A DNA stretch of 64,000 nucleotides, taken from contig CAVSVP010000013.1 of the NCBI GenBank assembly GCA_963731125.1, forward strand, positions 372,001 to 436,000. Reading direction: 5' to 3'. The DNA is from CAVSVP01 sp963731125 (GTDB lineage Bacteria; Pseudomonadota; Gammaproteobacteria; Competibacterales; Competibacteraceae). A program made the translations under genes and the position numbers. Position 1 is the stretch's first letter; every line of letters starts with the position of its first letter. Shown here piece by piece: positions 8,579 to 17,770 of this stretch. The notes below the pieces were generated by a model. The model saw only the letters and a program-made list of their open reading frames with translations, made no database searches and had not been told where the DNA came from.

Positions 8579-9829
8579 TTATAGCATTTCTATGGCAGTC
8601 GCCATGGATACGCCACCGCCGCCACACAGGGTTGCCAGTCCCAGAGTATTACCCCGCTTTTTCATGGCGTAAATCAAAGTTACCATAAGCCGGCAGCCCG
8701 TCGATCCCACGGGATGTCCCATGCCGATGCCGGAACCATTGACATTGGTGATTTCACGATTCAGACCCAGTTCCTTCTCAACGCCCAGGTATTGGGCGGC
8801 AAAGGCCTCATTTACTTCGATTAACTGGAAGTCGTCCAGCTTTAGGTTGCCTCGCTCCAGGAGATTGTGAACCGCCGGCACCGGGCTCATGCCCATGATC
8901 GAGGGATGGCAGGCCCCGCGGCCGACGGCCCGAATCCGCGCCAGGGGCTGAATACCCAGCTCCTTGGCCTTGTCAGCCGACATAAGAATCATTGCGCTGG
9001 CGCCATCGTTAACGCCCGAAGCATTCCCTGCCGTCACTTTACCCACCTTGGGAACAAACGCCGGTGGCAAGCGAGCCAGCTGCTCCATGGTGATACCTGG
9101 ACGGAAGTGCTCGTCCTTATCAAAAATAATCGGCGGTTTGCCCCTTTTTTGAGGAATCTCTATCGGAACGATTTCTTCCTGAAAATCTCCCTCTTTGTTC
9201 GCCCGCTCCACATTATTGTGACTGCGCAGGGCTACCTCGTCCATCTCTTCCCGGCTGATATTATGTAACTGGGCCACAAATTCGGCGGTATGGCCCATGA
9301 TATAGGGTTTTCCTTTAAACATCTCCAGCGGCATACCTTCCTTGACCGGTCCACTCTCGGGACCGGGAAGTAGCCTAGAGCCGGCGTGCAGGGCATGAAT
9401 CATGGTGTCCGCAAATACGCTATCCTGGATACGGGCACCCCAGCGGGCATTGAACACGGCGTAAGGCGTGCCGGACATATGCTCAACACCGCCGGCCAGA
9501 ATCACATCGGCCATTCCCGCTTGGATCATTGCCATCCCGGAAACCACGGCCTCCATGCCTGAGATGCAAACCCGGTTCATGGTGACCGCTGTCACCGTTT
9601 CAGGAATACCCGCCATCAGTGCACCAACGCGAGCCACATTCAGGTTATCCGGATGTTCCAGACAAGACCCGAAGCGGACATCGTCGATAATGGCGGGGTC
9701 GATCCCAGCCCGGTTAACCGCTTCCTTCATAACCACACTGGCAATTGTCGGTCCATTCGAATCTTTCAACGTACCGCCGAAGGCACCAACGGCCGTACGA
9801 CAGGCGGAGGCAATAACAACATCAGTCAT
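8579..9829 (-). CDS. thiolase family acetyl-CoA acyltransferase
   Basis: Degradative or biosynthetic thiolase with all catalytic motifs: nucleophile Cys in NRVCISGMEA, NEAFAAQ, GMGHPVGSTGCR and the C-terminal LCGGGGVSM. ATG 9829 is preferred because GGAGA sits 8 bases before it; the ATG at 9835 is only two bases from that site. The protein is 416 residues. It carries an insertion around SRLLPGPESGPVKEG not seen in the neighbouring thiolase, so the two are distinct paralogues rather than a recent duplication. It ends the leftward beta-oxidation gene group. Chain-length preference cannot be read from sequence. Confidence 0.88.
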   Translation of the reverse strand: MTDVVIASACRTAVGAFGGTLKDSNGPTIASVVMKEAVNRAGIDPAIIDDVRFGSCLEHPDNLNVARVGALMAGIPETVTAVTMNRVCISGMEAVVSGMAMIQAGMADVILAGGVEHMSGTPYAVFNARWGARIQDSVFADTMIHALHAGSRLLPGPESGPVKEGMPLEMFKGKPYIMGHTAEFVAQLHNISREEMDEVALRSHNNVERANKEGDFQEEIVPIEIPQKRGKPPIIFDKDEHFRPGITMEQLARLPPAFVPKVGKVTAGNASGVNDGASAMILMSADKAKELGIQPLARIRAVGRGACHPSIMGMSPVPAVHNLLERGNLKLDDFQLIEVNEAFAAQYLGVEKELGLNREITNVNGSGIGMGHPVGSTGCRLMVTLIYAMKKRGNTLGLATLCGGGGVSMATAIEML

Positions 9830-9916
9830 ACTCATTCTCCAAGTTTTACTGAAAACGTTTCAGCTGAGTGCTTGAACGTTTCCGAGAGTTCGGCCAAGTT
9901 CGGTCATCAGGTAAAG

Positions 9917-9941
9917 CGGGCGGCCGGAAGCCGCCCGCGCC
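9917..9941 (-). terminator. GC-rich hairpin after the first fad thiolase
   Basis: On the minus strand GCGGGCGGC / GCCGCCCGC form a 9-bp stem followed by TTTACC, directly after the stop codon at 9946. The tail is short, so this may attenuate rather than end transcription into the next thiolase. Confidence 0.55.
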
Positions 9942-9945
9942 AGGC

Positions 9946-11139
9946 TTAGACCCGCTCGAAGATGCCGGCGGCACCCATACCGGCTGCCATGCACATGGTG
10001 ACCATGCCATAGCGCAGATTCTTGCGCTGCAAGGCGCTTACTACCGTGGCGGTACGAATAGCACCGGTGGCGCCTAAGGGGTGGCCCAGAGCAACAGCCC
10101 CCCCTAAGGGGTTTACCTTCTCCATATCCAGGCCCAGCTCGCGGATCACGGCCAGACTCTGGGCAGCGAAGGCCTCATTGAGCTCGATCCAGTCCAGGTC
10201 CTCCTTTCTAAGCCCAGCCAACTCCAGCGCCGCCGGAATGGCCTTGATGGGACCGATACCCATGATCTCCGGCGGACAGCCGGTGACGGTGTAGCCCACA
10301 AACCGGGCCTTTGGCTTGAGGCCCAACTTATTGACCATGCGTTCGCTCATTAGCATCACGGCTCCGGCCCCGTCGCTGGTCTGGGAGCTATTGGCGGCGG
10401 TCACAGAACCATTGGTCCGAAACACGGGTCGCAGTTTGCTTATTTTCTCCAGGGTGCTGTCCCGCGGACCTTCGTCGTTTTCCACCACGCGGGTGCGTAC
10501 TTCCACGGTCTGACCGTCCGCCGAGACCACATGCTCTTCGATGGTATAGGGCAGAATTTCATCCTTAAACTCGCCGTTCTTAATCGCGGCTATGGCCCGC
10601 CGGTTGCTCTCTACGCCAAAGGCGTCCTGATCCTCACGGGAGATATTCCAACGCTCCGCCACCAGTTCGGCGGTAATGCCCATGCCATAAGTCAGCCCGT
10701 TGAGCTCTTTGTTTTCGATCATCTTGGGATTGACGGCCAGCCTACCGCCCGGCATCGGCACCATGCTCATACTTTCCGTGCCGCCGGCGATAATGGCATC
10801 GGCCTCGCCTAGGCGGATACGATCGGCAGCCAGCGCTACCGCCTGTATTCCCGAGGAACAGAAGCGGTTTAACACGAAACCTGGCACGTCCACGGGTAAC
10901 CCCGCCAGCAGTGCAGCCGCGCGGGCCACATCCATACCCTGCTCACCCTCGGGCAGAGCACAGCCGGCAATCACGTCCTTAATCTCTTTCGGATCCAGAC
11001 CCGGACACTGATCCATTACGCCGCGGATACAGTGGGCCAGCAAATCATCGGGACGGGTGTTACGAAACATGCCCCGGGAACGTCCCACTGGGGTACGCAG
11101 GGCGGATACGACATAAGCGTCTTGAACCTGTTTGCTCAT
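9946..11139 (-). CDS. fadA: acetyl-CoA C-acyltransferase (FadA/FadI-type thiolase)
   Basis: 3-ketoacyl-CoA thiolase of fatty-acid beta-oxidation. It has the nucleophile Cys in [21 protein letters not shown], the GHPLGATGA His motif and the C-terminal Cys in [11 protein letters not shown] 11139 follows AGGAG by about 11 bases; a GTG at 11163 in the same frame lies before that site and is less likely. The protein is 397 residues. It sits 102 bp downstream of the FadN-type multifunctional enzyme on the same strand, the usual pairing of the last two beta-oxidation enzymes. Confidence 0.9.
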   Translation of the reverse strand: MSKQVQDAYVVSALRTPVGRSRGMFRNTRPDDLLAHCIRGVMDQCPGLDPKEIKDVIAGCALPEGEQGMDVARAAALLAGLPVDVPGFVLNRFCSSGIQAVALAADRIRLGEADAIIAGGTESMSMVPMPGGRLAVNPKMIENKELNGLTYGMGITAELVAERWNISREDQDAFGVESNRRAIAAIKNGEFKDEILPYTIEEHVVSADGQTVEVRTRVVENDEGPRDSTLEKISKLRPVFRTNGSVTAANSSQTSDGAGAVMLMSERMVNKLGLKPKARFVGYTVTGCPPEIMGIGPIKAIPAALELAGLRKEDLDWIELNEAFAAQSLAVIRELGLDMEKVNPLGGAVALGHPLGATGAIRTATVVSALQRKNLRYGMVTMCMAAGMGAAGIFERV

Positions 11140-11241
11140 AATGCTCGATTCTCCTATGGTCACGAATACTCCACAACCGCACGCCAGCGCATTACAACGT
11201 TAACTGTTGCGTGCCTTGCGGATTTTCATGAACGCTTTAAA

Positions 11242-13608
11242 TTAGTTACGAAGCGGCTTGCCGGTCTGCAGCATATGCAGGGCACGCTCCTGGGACTTCG
11301 GATGACCGGCCAGCTCGATGAACGCTTCCCGCTCCAGACGCAGCAGCCAATCCTCACTGACCGCGGTGCCGGGCTCTACGTCGCCGCCACAGATCGTCTG
11401 GGCTATCTTGCGACCGATGAAATAATCGTGTTCCGACATAAAATGCCCTTCGAGCATATTTAGCATGGCCATCTCCAGCGTCGCAACACCACCCCGGCCC
11501 GCTACCTTAATAGGACGGCGCAGCGGCGGACGGTAGGCGGATTCCGCCAGGGCCCTGGCTTGCGCTTTTGCCACGTAAAGGAGTTCATGAGGGTTAAAAA
11601 CCACCACATCGCTGGGTTTAATGAAGCTGAGCTCCTTGGCCTCGCCGGCGCTGGTGGCCACCTTGGCCATCGCAATATTCTGGAAAGCCTTCATCAGATA
11701 GGGATTCATATTGGTATCCGGCGTCGATTCAAAGATCCATTTGGCGAATTCCTTACAGCCGCCGCCGGCGGGCAGCAGGCCCACACCAATTTCCACCAGA
11801 CCCATATAGCTTTCCAGCGCCGCGACGACGCGATCACAGTGCATCGTCACTTCGCAGCCGCCACCCAAAGCCATGCCCTGTACCGCCGCTACCGTAGGCA
11901 CAAAGGAGTGACGTAGCCGTGAAGTGGTGGTCTGGAACTGCTCCACAATCTGCGCCAACCTGTCGAATTTGCCTTCCATAACCACCGGGGCGATACCCTG
12001 CAGATCCGCACCCGCACTAAAGGGAGGCGTGGTTTGCCAAATCACCAGACCGGCAAAATCCTGTTCAGCGACGTCCAGCGCCCGATTGATGCCTTCGATA
12101 ACGCCTTCACCCACGGCATGCATTTTGCTCTTGAAGCTTAAAATGCCGATATCATCACCCTGGTGCCACATACGCACCGAATCGGTCTCGAATACGGTTT
12201 CGCCCCAATTCGGCTTCGCTTCGCCCAACACCAGCTCGGGAAAGTACTGACGCCGGTATACCGGTAAATCGGAACGAGGCCGATAGGTTTGGTCCTTAGG
12301 CGCCCAGGAACCTTCCGGTTTATGCACCGCAGCGATCTCATGGACCCAACCCGGCAACGGCGTCGAGTCCATGGCCTTGCCAGCCGCGATATCCTCGGCT
12401 ATCCAATCCGCCACTTGTCGCCAGCCGGCCGCCTGCCAGGTCTCGAAGGGACCTTGCTTCCAACCGTACCCCCAGCGCATAGCGAAATCCGCATCCCGGG
12501 CATTATCGGCAATCTGCTCCAGAATTACCGCGCTATAGTGGAACAGGTCGCGATGAATAGCCCACAGAAACTGAGCCTGAGGCGCATCGGAGGCACGCAG
12601 GGCAGCGAACCGTTCGCCTAAATCACGCTGACTCAGAATTTCTTTGACAGCAGGGTCTACCTGGTCATTGACAGGACGATAATCGCCGCTTTCGACATCC
12701 AGCACCAGTTTCTCTTTCTTGGGGCCCCGGCGGTAAATACCACCTCTGGTCTTATTGCCCAGAGCGCCCTTGTCGATCAGAGTCTGCAGCCAATCGGGCA
12801 CGCCGTAGTAACGCTGCCAAGGATCGTCTTTAAGCACTTCGGCAGACGTATTTAACACGTTGGCCAGCGTATCCAGGCCGACCAGATCAGACGTGCGAAA
12901 AGTGGCGGTAGAAGCACGGCCAATCGATTTGCCGGTAACGGCATCTACCACGTCAAATGGCAGACCCAAGCGCTCGGCATGATAAATTGTCGCCTGAATA
13001 TTAAAAAGCCCCAGACGGTTAGCGATGAAATTGGGGCTATCCTTGGCGCGCACTACACTCTTACCCAGCGTGGTGACCAGGAAAGTTTCCAGTTTGTCGA
13101 GCGACTGAGAACTGGTGGCGCTGCCTGCAATCAACTCCACTAAAGGCATATAGCGAGGCGGGTTAAAGAAATGAATGCCGCAGAAACGGCCGCGCAGCCC
13201 CTCAGGCAAAGATTTGGACAGCAAATCAATGCCGATTCCGGAGGTATTGGTAGCAAAAATTGCCTGTTCGCTGACATAGGGGGTCACCCGGGCATAGAGT
13301 CCTTCCTTCCAGTCCAGGCGCTCCGCGATCGCCTCGATGATCAAGTCGCAGCTACGCAGGTCCTCTAGATGTTCATCGTAGTTGGCCGGAATAATTAGCT
13401 TTAGCCGATCTTTGGTAGCCGCGGGTGCAGGCCTCATCTTCTCCATCTGCTTGATGGCCTTTTCCGAATTAGCGTTTTTGTTACCGCCTTCAGCAGGCAG
13501 TTCAAACAGCATCACTTCCACATCGGCACTCGTCATATGGGCGGCGGCTTGCGCCCCCATGACTCCAGCGCCCAATATGGCCACCTTGCGTACATATTTA
13601 TCAATCAT
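11242..13608 (-). CDS. fadN: 3-hydroxyacyl-CoA dehydrogenase / enoyl-CoA hydratase, FadN type
   Basis: Bifunctional beta-oxidation enzyme of 788 residues. The order is dehydrogenase first (NAD-binding VAILGAGVMGAQAAAHM near residues 8-24, then ATNTSGIGI and HFFNPPRYMPLVE) and a crotonase-like domain in the C-terminal half (ALGGGCEVTMHCDRVVAA). This order and length match FadN of Bacillus and its proteobacterial relatives, and are the reverse of FadB/FadJ. A GAGGAG motif lies about 11 bases before the ATG. It leads the fadN-thiolase-thiolase group, downstream of genes for a lipase and FadL in the same orientation. No acyl-CoA dehydrogenase or acyl-CoA synthetase is present in the window. Confidence 0.92.
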   Translation of the reverse strand: MIDKYVRKVAILGAGVMGAQAAAHMTSADVEVMLFELPAEGGNKNANSEKAIKQMEKMRPAPAATKDRLKLIIPANYDEHLEDLRSCDLIIEAIAERLDWKEGLYARVTPYVSEQAIFATNTSGIGIDLLSKSLPEGLRGRFCGIHFFNPPRYMPLVELIAGSATSSQSLDKLETFLVTTLGKSVVRAKDSPNFIANRLGLFNIQATIYHAERLGLPFDVVDAVTGKSIGRASTATFRTSDLVGLDTLANVLNTSAEVLKDDPWQRYYGVPDWLQTLIDKGALGNKTRGGIYRRGPKKEKLVLDVESGDYRPVNDQVDPAVKEILSQRDLGERFAALRASDAPQAQFLWAIHRDLFHYSAVILEQIADNARDADFAMRWGYGWKQGPFETWQAAGWRQVADWIAEDIAAGKAMDSTPLPGWVHEIAAVHKPEGSWAPKDQTYRPRSDLPVYRRQYFPELVLGEAKPNWGETVFETDSVRMWHQGDDIGILSFKSKMHAVGEGVIEGINRALDVAEQDFAGLVIWQTTPPFSAGADLQGIAPVVMEGKFDRLAQIVEQFQTTTSRLRHSFVPTVAAVQGMALGGGCEVTMHCDRVVAALESYMGLVEIGVGLLPAGGGCKEFAKWIFESTPDTNMNPYLMKAFQNIAMAKVATSAGEAKELSFIKPSDVVVFNPHELLYVAKAQARALAESAYRPPLRRPIKVAGRGGVATLEMAMLNMLEGHFMSEHDYFIGRKIAQTICGGDVEPGTAVSEDWLLRLEREAFIELAGHPKSQERALHMLQTGKPLRN

Positions 13609-13849
13609 GACGCTCTTGACTCCTCTTGGTGTTGATCTGGGTGCATAAATTCCCAGGAAAAGATAAGCTGGAATTTGTTAGGGTTTGAAATGGTAACCAG
13701 ATTCTTAGTTACAAAAGATCATCTATCAGCTTAGTTAGGCTTGCACAGTTATGCAATCGGCATTCGCATGAAATCAATAAAAAAATTGCAAATCAAGACA
13801 TTACCATCACTCACAGGTTGTTTTTCGGATAAGGCACATTGGCCCGTTT

Positions 13850-15988
13850 TCATTCCGACGGCATTGTTTGCACCACCTCGGGATCTATAACGGGCAAAAC
13901 CGTGCCTTGCGATTCCATAAAACCGGCCATTTCACTCTGCATTTCCTCCGTTGCCGCAGGAGACGCCGTGTCCTCAGGCGGCGCTTCGGGGCTTAGGAAT
14001 GAACCGTGATTGCCCTGGGTAAAACGGACGATACCACGGATTCCTGATTTCAGCTCCGTGGTAGTTGTAATGGGGCGCAAGTCCATGAGCCGGGTCAGGG
14101 GCTCGGTGCCAGATAACGGGGCGCCGGGAATGCGGTTAGGCACGACTTGGTCAGAAGGCGAAGTCTCGCTGCCCACGACCTCAATCATATAAATGGGATG
14201 CGTATCGGCAGCCGCTTTTGCGTAGTTAATGGGATCAATGGCATCAACGGTTGTTTGAAAAGCGACCAAAAACTGTTGAAACGCCGACGTGCCGGGAACA
14301 ATACCCACCGTTTCCAAGGCTGCCAACGCCAATGGGCCGGTAGCAGCCGACGCCACCGTTAGATTGGCCAAGCCTCCCCCTGCATTGGCAATGGTAGCCG
14401 CCGTAACGGCTTGCTCCAAGGCCAGAAAACCGGTGCCCGCAATACCGCCCGTGGAATAGCCTACAAAATGTATTTGCTCGCCGTCAAAATCAGCCGTTGA
14501 TGGATTCTCGTCAATATCCAGGGTGGGCACTGTAGCCGTCAACTGAAACAGGTCTGCAATCGCCTGGCGCCCATTATCCCGTGTCGTAAGCAGCGAAGAG
14601 AAATTCGTAGACCACAGCCCCGAGGGATCAATCTGCCCATCCGGCGGCGGCATTAGCGTCTCGTTATTGACGAAATCCACATTAAAAGTGCGCTCTACCG
14701 GTGCGTTGTAAAACGGATTATTGGTATCGGTAATTCCGTGCAACGGCAGATCGATGGCAACGACCGCAAATCCGGCCAGCGCTAGAACGTCGGCGACGGC
14801 AAGCATTTGGGTACGGTTTCCCCCTAGCCCGTGTTGGAAAATTACTACGGGCCATCCCTCATCCGGCTTGCTTTGCCCACTTCCAGCATTAGGGACAGTA
14901 ATCAGCAGCGGAATGGTGAGATTGGGCTGCGGGGGGACAGGCATTGGATTGTAGCGAGTTAGAATACTATCATTGCTCCCTTTCCAAAAGGTGATCAGAA
15001 TCACGGGCCACGTTTCCGGCGTCGTGGGAGCCTCCAAAAAATAAGGGATCTGCAATGTGCCTGTGTAGATATCAGCGATGCCGGCCAGTTGCGGGTTAAT
15101 ATCCTGGGTCGTCAGATCAGCAGTCGTCAGTTGCGCAGGCCGAGCCATGGCTTCGGCGCGGACAACTTCGAGTACATCAGCAATGGATTGGGTAGTAAAA
15201 GTCCAGCTCAATACAATGTCCCCTTCCCCGATGCCCTGTCCGGCAGCGGCATTCTCCTGGGAATGCACTAACGGCTGTAACCGTGCTAGGCTCTGTGCCT
15301 GAGCATCCGTCAGCATACGAAAATTACTTTGCCCGGCGGCATTCACTATGGGTCTAAAATGATCGCCCCGATATCTGGCAAAGAGGTAAGTTTGATCCGG
15401 AAAAGCCGGACTACCATCGACGGCCGCCCGAATACCGTTGGTGAGCACCACCATATAACTCGTTTCGGGGTTAAGTGGACGCAATGGCTGAATAACGACG
15501 GTTTTATCCGTTTCATCTGCGGGTGACAACACAGCGATATAATCGCCATTTGGCTCGAGTTCCCTGTTCACCCTTTCCACGACAAATGGCCTATCAGTGC
15601 CTGGGTTTAGAAAAGGATTGACAATTTCCACCTCGAAAACCCGTACCGTATCACCGGCAGCCACCGTCGTCGGATCAATACCGCTATCACTTCCGGAATT
15701 GGCTCCATTGGAAAACGTCGCCACAATGGGGGCCACGGTAGAAAAACCGTCCAGGCCGTTTAACGCCTGAATAACGCCGTTGACAGGATCGGTGGGGTCG
15801 GCCGCTGGAGGAATATTTAATGTGCCATCGGTAGACCCGCTAAACAGTAGATTGGTAGGAAAAGGGAGTGTATCAAGCGTGCCGGCGCTTGGATTAAAGT
15901 TGGCGATTAACGAAGCACCTTGCTGAGCAAGTACGACAGCTGGCGCCAAGCAAAAAACCAGCGACAGAATAATATTGATTCGTTTCAT
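13850..15988 (-). CDS. secreted lipase, VolA/Pla-1/cef family
   Basis: Exported ester hydrolase of 712 residues. An N-terminal signal peptide (about residues 1-21, ending VVLA-QQ) precedes a domain with LPFPTNLLFSGSTDGTLNIP, typical of the lipase N-terminal domain of surface lipases such as Vibrio VolA. The alpha/beta-hydrolase part follows, with the oxyanion HG in FQHGLGGNRTQM and the nucleophile elbow GYSTG in HFVGYSTGGIAG near residue 505; the late His in TQGNHGSF is a good candidate for the triad His. The mature N-terminus is Gln, not the Cys of VolA lipoproteins, so it is probably periplasmic or secreted. FadL is encoded just upstream, and beta-oxidation genes just downstream. Confidence 0.85.
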   Translation of the reverse strand: MKRINIILSLVFCLAPAVVLAQQGASLIANFNPSAGTLDTLPFPTNLLFSGSTDGTLNIPPAADPTDPVNGVIQALNGLDGFSTVAPIVATFSNGANSGSDSGIDPTTVAAGDTVRVFEVEIVNPFLNPGTDRPFVVERVNRELEPNGDYIAVLSPADETDKTVVIQPLRPLNPETSYMVVLTNGIRAAVDGSPAFPDQTYLFARYRGDHFRPIVNAAGQSNFRMLTDAQAQSLARLQPLVHSQENAAAGQGIGEGDIVLSWTFTTQSIADVLEVVRAEAMARPAQLTTADLTTQDINPQLAGIADIYTGTLQIPYFLEAPTTPETWPVILITFWKGSNDSILTRYNPMPVPPQPNLTIPLLITVPNAGSGQSKPDEGWPVVIFQHGLGGNRTQMLAVADVLALAGFAVVAIDLPLHGITDTNNPFYNAPVERTFNVDFVNNETLMPPPDGQIDPSGLWSTNFSSLLTTRDNGRQAIADLFQLTATVPTLDIDENPSTADFDGEQIHFVGYSTGGIAGTGFLALEQAVTAATIANAGGGLANLTVASAATGPLALAALETVGIVPGTSAFQQFLVAFQTTVDAIDPINYAKAAADTHPIYMIEVVGSETSPSDQVVPNRIPGAPLSGTEPLTRLMDLRPITTTTELKSGIRGIVRFTQGNHGSFLSPEAPPEDTASPAATEEMQSEMAGFMESQGTVLPVIDPEVVQTMPSE

Positions 15989-16037
15989 TGCTCTGCTCTA
16001 AGAAAGCTCGCTGAGTTCGAACCATAGAGCGCACATT

Positions 16038-17402
16038 TCAGAACTTCCATGTTATCTGTGCGCTAACAATATTGGCATTTGCTTCATACCGACCATCGAG
16101 CGTGTTACCCACCGGAACACCCCCCGCGGCACCCGTCGTAACTTCAGTATCCTTGATGGAATAATCGGGAATATAGATATAGGTATAGGCAAAATCGAAA
16201 CTAAATGCATCGGAAAGCTCATATCCGGCCCCAAAGGCGAACCAGTAACGGTCTTGATCCGGAATCCGCGGGGTTCGGTCGCGGTTATCAACCGGGCTTT
16301 CGTCGAATTCAAAGCCAGCACGCAGGGTCCATCGATCATTCAGCTTGTAGCGGGTACCGATCGCCCAGCGCATACTATTGTCCCAATTTTCCGGCTGTAC
16401 CGAATCGGGTGATCCTTCCTCGAGCCTAACGCGTAATTCATCGAACGTGCTCCAGTGGGTCCAGATAGCACTCGCCATCACCGCCCAACGATCGGTAAAT
16501 TCATGATGAACCCCAAAAGTCACCGTTCCCGGCACAGTAAAATCCGCTTTAGCGTTCAGAGTACGCGACCCGAATGCAGGATCGATCTGAGCTAGACTAT
16601 CGTTTCCCTTGATTTTGGCGTTACCTTCCAAGGTGGTGTCAATATCGGGACGGAATGCAATTCCAAGACGGGTCCGTGGGCTGTGCTCATAAAGTACGCC
16701 GACGTTCCAACCGAAACCCCAGTCATCACCCGTCAATTTTTGGAACCCGTCGAAGGCCGGTGTTGCGGGCGTAACACCGGGAACGCCGGCGAGAAAGGCT
16801 AACGTACCAAAATCCAAGGCATTGGTGAGTTCGACATCGACATAAATCGCATTAAGGCCCACACCGATGGAAAACTGCTCGTTGAGTTGATAAGCGATAG
16901 ACGGATTGATATTGACGCTAATAAGTTCCGATTTCACCGCATTATAACGCCCAATCCAGTTATCGTCGTACTCGGTGATAAGGCCGTAGGGACCGTTGAC
17001 GCCGATACCAACCGCCCAACGCTCATTGATTTCCTGAGTGAAGAATAAGCTGGGTACGTAAGCTGTTTTTCCACCATCATCATTATCTTTACCGATGGGA
17101 ACGCCGCCAATGGCATTCGTGGATTGTTTGTCATCAAATTTAAACTTGGGAATAATGACATGGAGATTGGCGTCCAGATGGCTTCCCGGTAAGCGAGTCA
17201 TACCGGCTGGATTGAAAAAGACCGTCGAAGCGGTATTTGTCGTAGCCACGGCACCCGCATTTCTGAGACCCTGGCACTTGGCGCAGATTTCCGTAATTTG
17301 AAATCCTCCCGCTGCAGACTGGCTGCTATACGTCAGAGCACCAACAGCGACCATAAGCCAAGCAGACCTGCTGACGCCACTTATCATCACACTTATCCTC
17401 AT
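16038..17402 (-). CDS. fadL: FadL-type outer-membrane long-chain fatty acid transporter
   Basis: Outer-membrane beta-barrel for uptake of long-chain fatty acids (454 residues). It has a signal peptide ending QSAAGGFQI, the family motif NPAGMTRLPG, repeated amphipathic strands and a C-terminal aromatic residue (ITWKF), the barrel-assembly signal. AGGAG sits 7 bases before the ATG. It is followed 49 bp later by the lipase gene, so lipase and porin are probably co-transcribed. The N-terminal hatch reads EICAKCQGLRNAG; a CxxC in this place is not what I know from classical FadL (EQSxSGLG). The substrate is inferred from the family and neighbours. Confidence 0.88.
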   Translation of the reverse strand: MRISVMISGVSRSAWLMVAVGALTYSSQSAAGGFQITEICAKCQGLRNAGAVATTNTASTVFFNPAGMTRLPGSHLDANLHVIIPKFKFDDKQSTNAIGGVPIGKDNDDGGKTAYVPSLFFTQEINERWAVGIGVNGPYGLITEYDDNWIGRYNAVKSELISVNINPSIAYQLNEQFSIGVGLNAIYVDVELTNALDFGTLAFLAGVPGVTPATPAFDGFQKLTGDDWGFGWNVGVLYEHSPRTRLGIAFRPDIDTTLEGNAKIKGNDSLAQIDPAFGSRTLNAKADFTVPGTVTFGVHHEFTDRWAVMASAIWTHWSTFDELRVRLEEGSPDSVQPENWDNSMRWAIGTRYKLNDRWTLRAGFEFDESPVDNRDRTPRIPDQDRYWFAFGAGYELSDAFSFDFAYTYIYIPDYSIKDTEVTTGAAGGVPVGNTLDGRYEANANIVSAQITWKF

Positions 17403-17770
17403 CTCTGTGCTCCTAAGGGCCTATCCCACAATGCACAAGCTAATGATTAATTTGCTTTTTGGTAATTTCGAAAATCGGCGAAAAATCTAATAATGAGTTG
17501 AAATGGTTAGCGCGCTTTTAGTTTCTAACTGCCTTAACACTACAAAATTTATTTTTTCTCAGCATTATCATTGAAAATTTTTAACAAAATTAATTTAAAA
17601 TTTCTTATTTATCAAGTAACCCATGCGACTCGTTTTACAGTTGAGAGTGATGAAGCCCATTTCAAAAATGATCTAATAATCAGGTAGGCGCTTTATTTAA
17701 AAACGTTCTGCACCACGTGACGGAGTATAGCCCGACTCGCGAGCTTTTACCCGCGAGAGGTTTTGTTAAC
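17403..17770. other. AT-rich intergenic stretch upstream of fadL
   Basis: About 370 bp without a convincing gene. It should hold the promoter for the fadL-lipase transcript and the 3' end of the CoA-disulfide reductase gene. A small inverted repeat CTCGCG / CGCGAG at 17735-17756 has T residues after it only on the plus strand, so I do not call it a terminator. Confidence 0.5.

Noticed and set aside
17735..17760. Hairpin after the CoA-disulfide reductase gene as a terminator
   Set aside because: On the gene's own strand it is not followed by a T run; the stem is only 6 bp.
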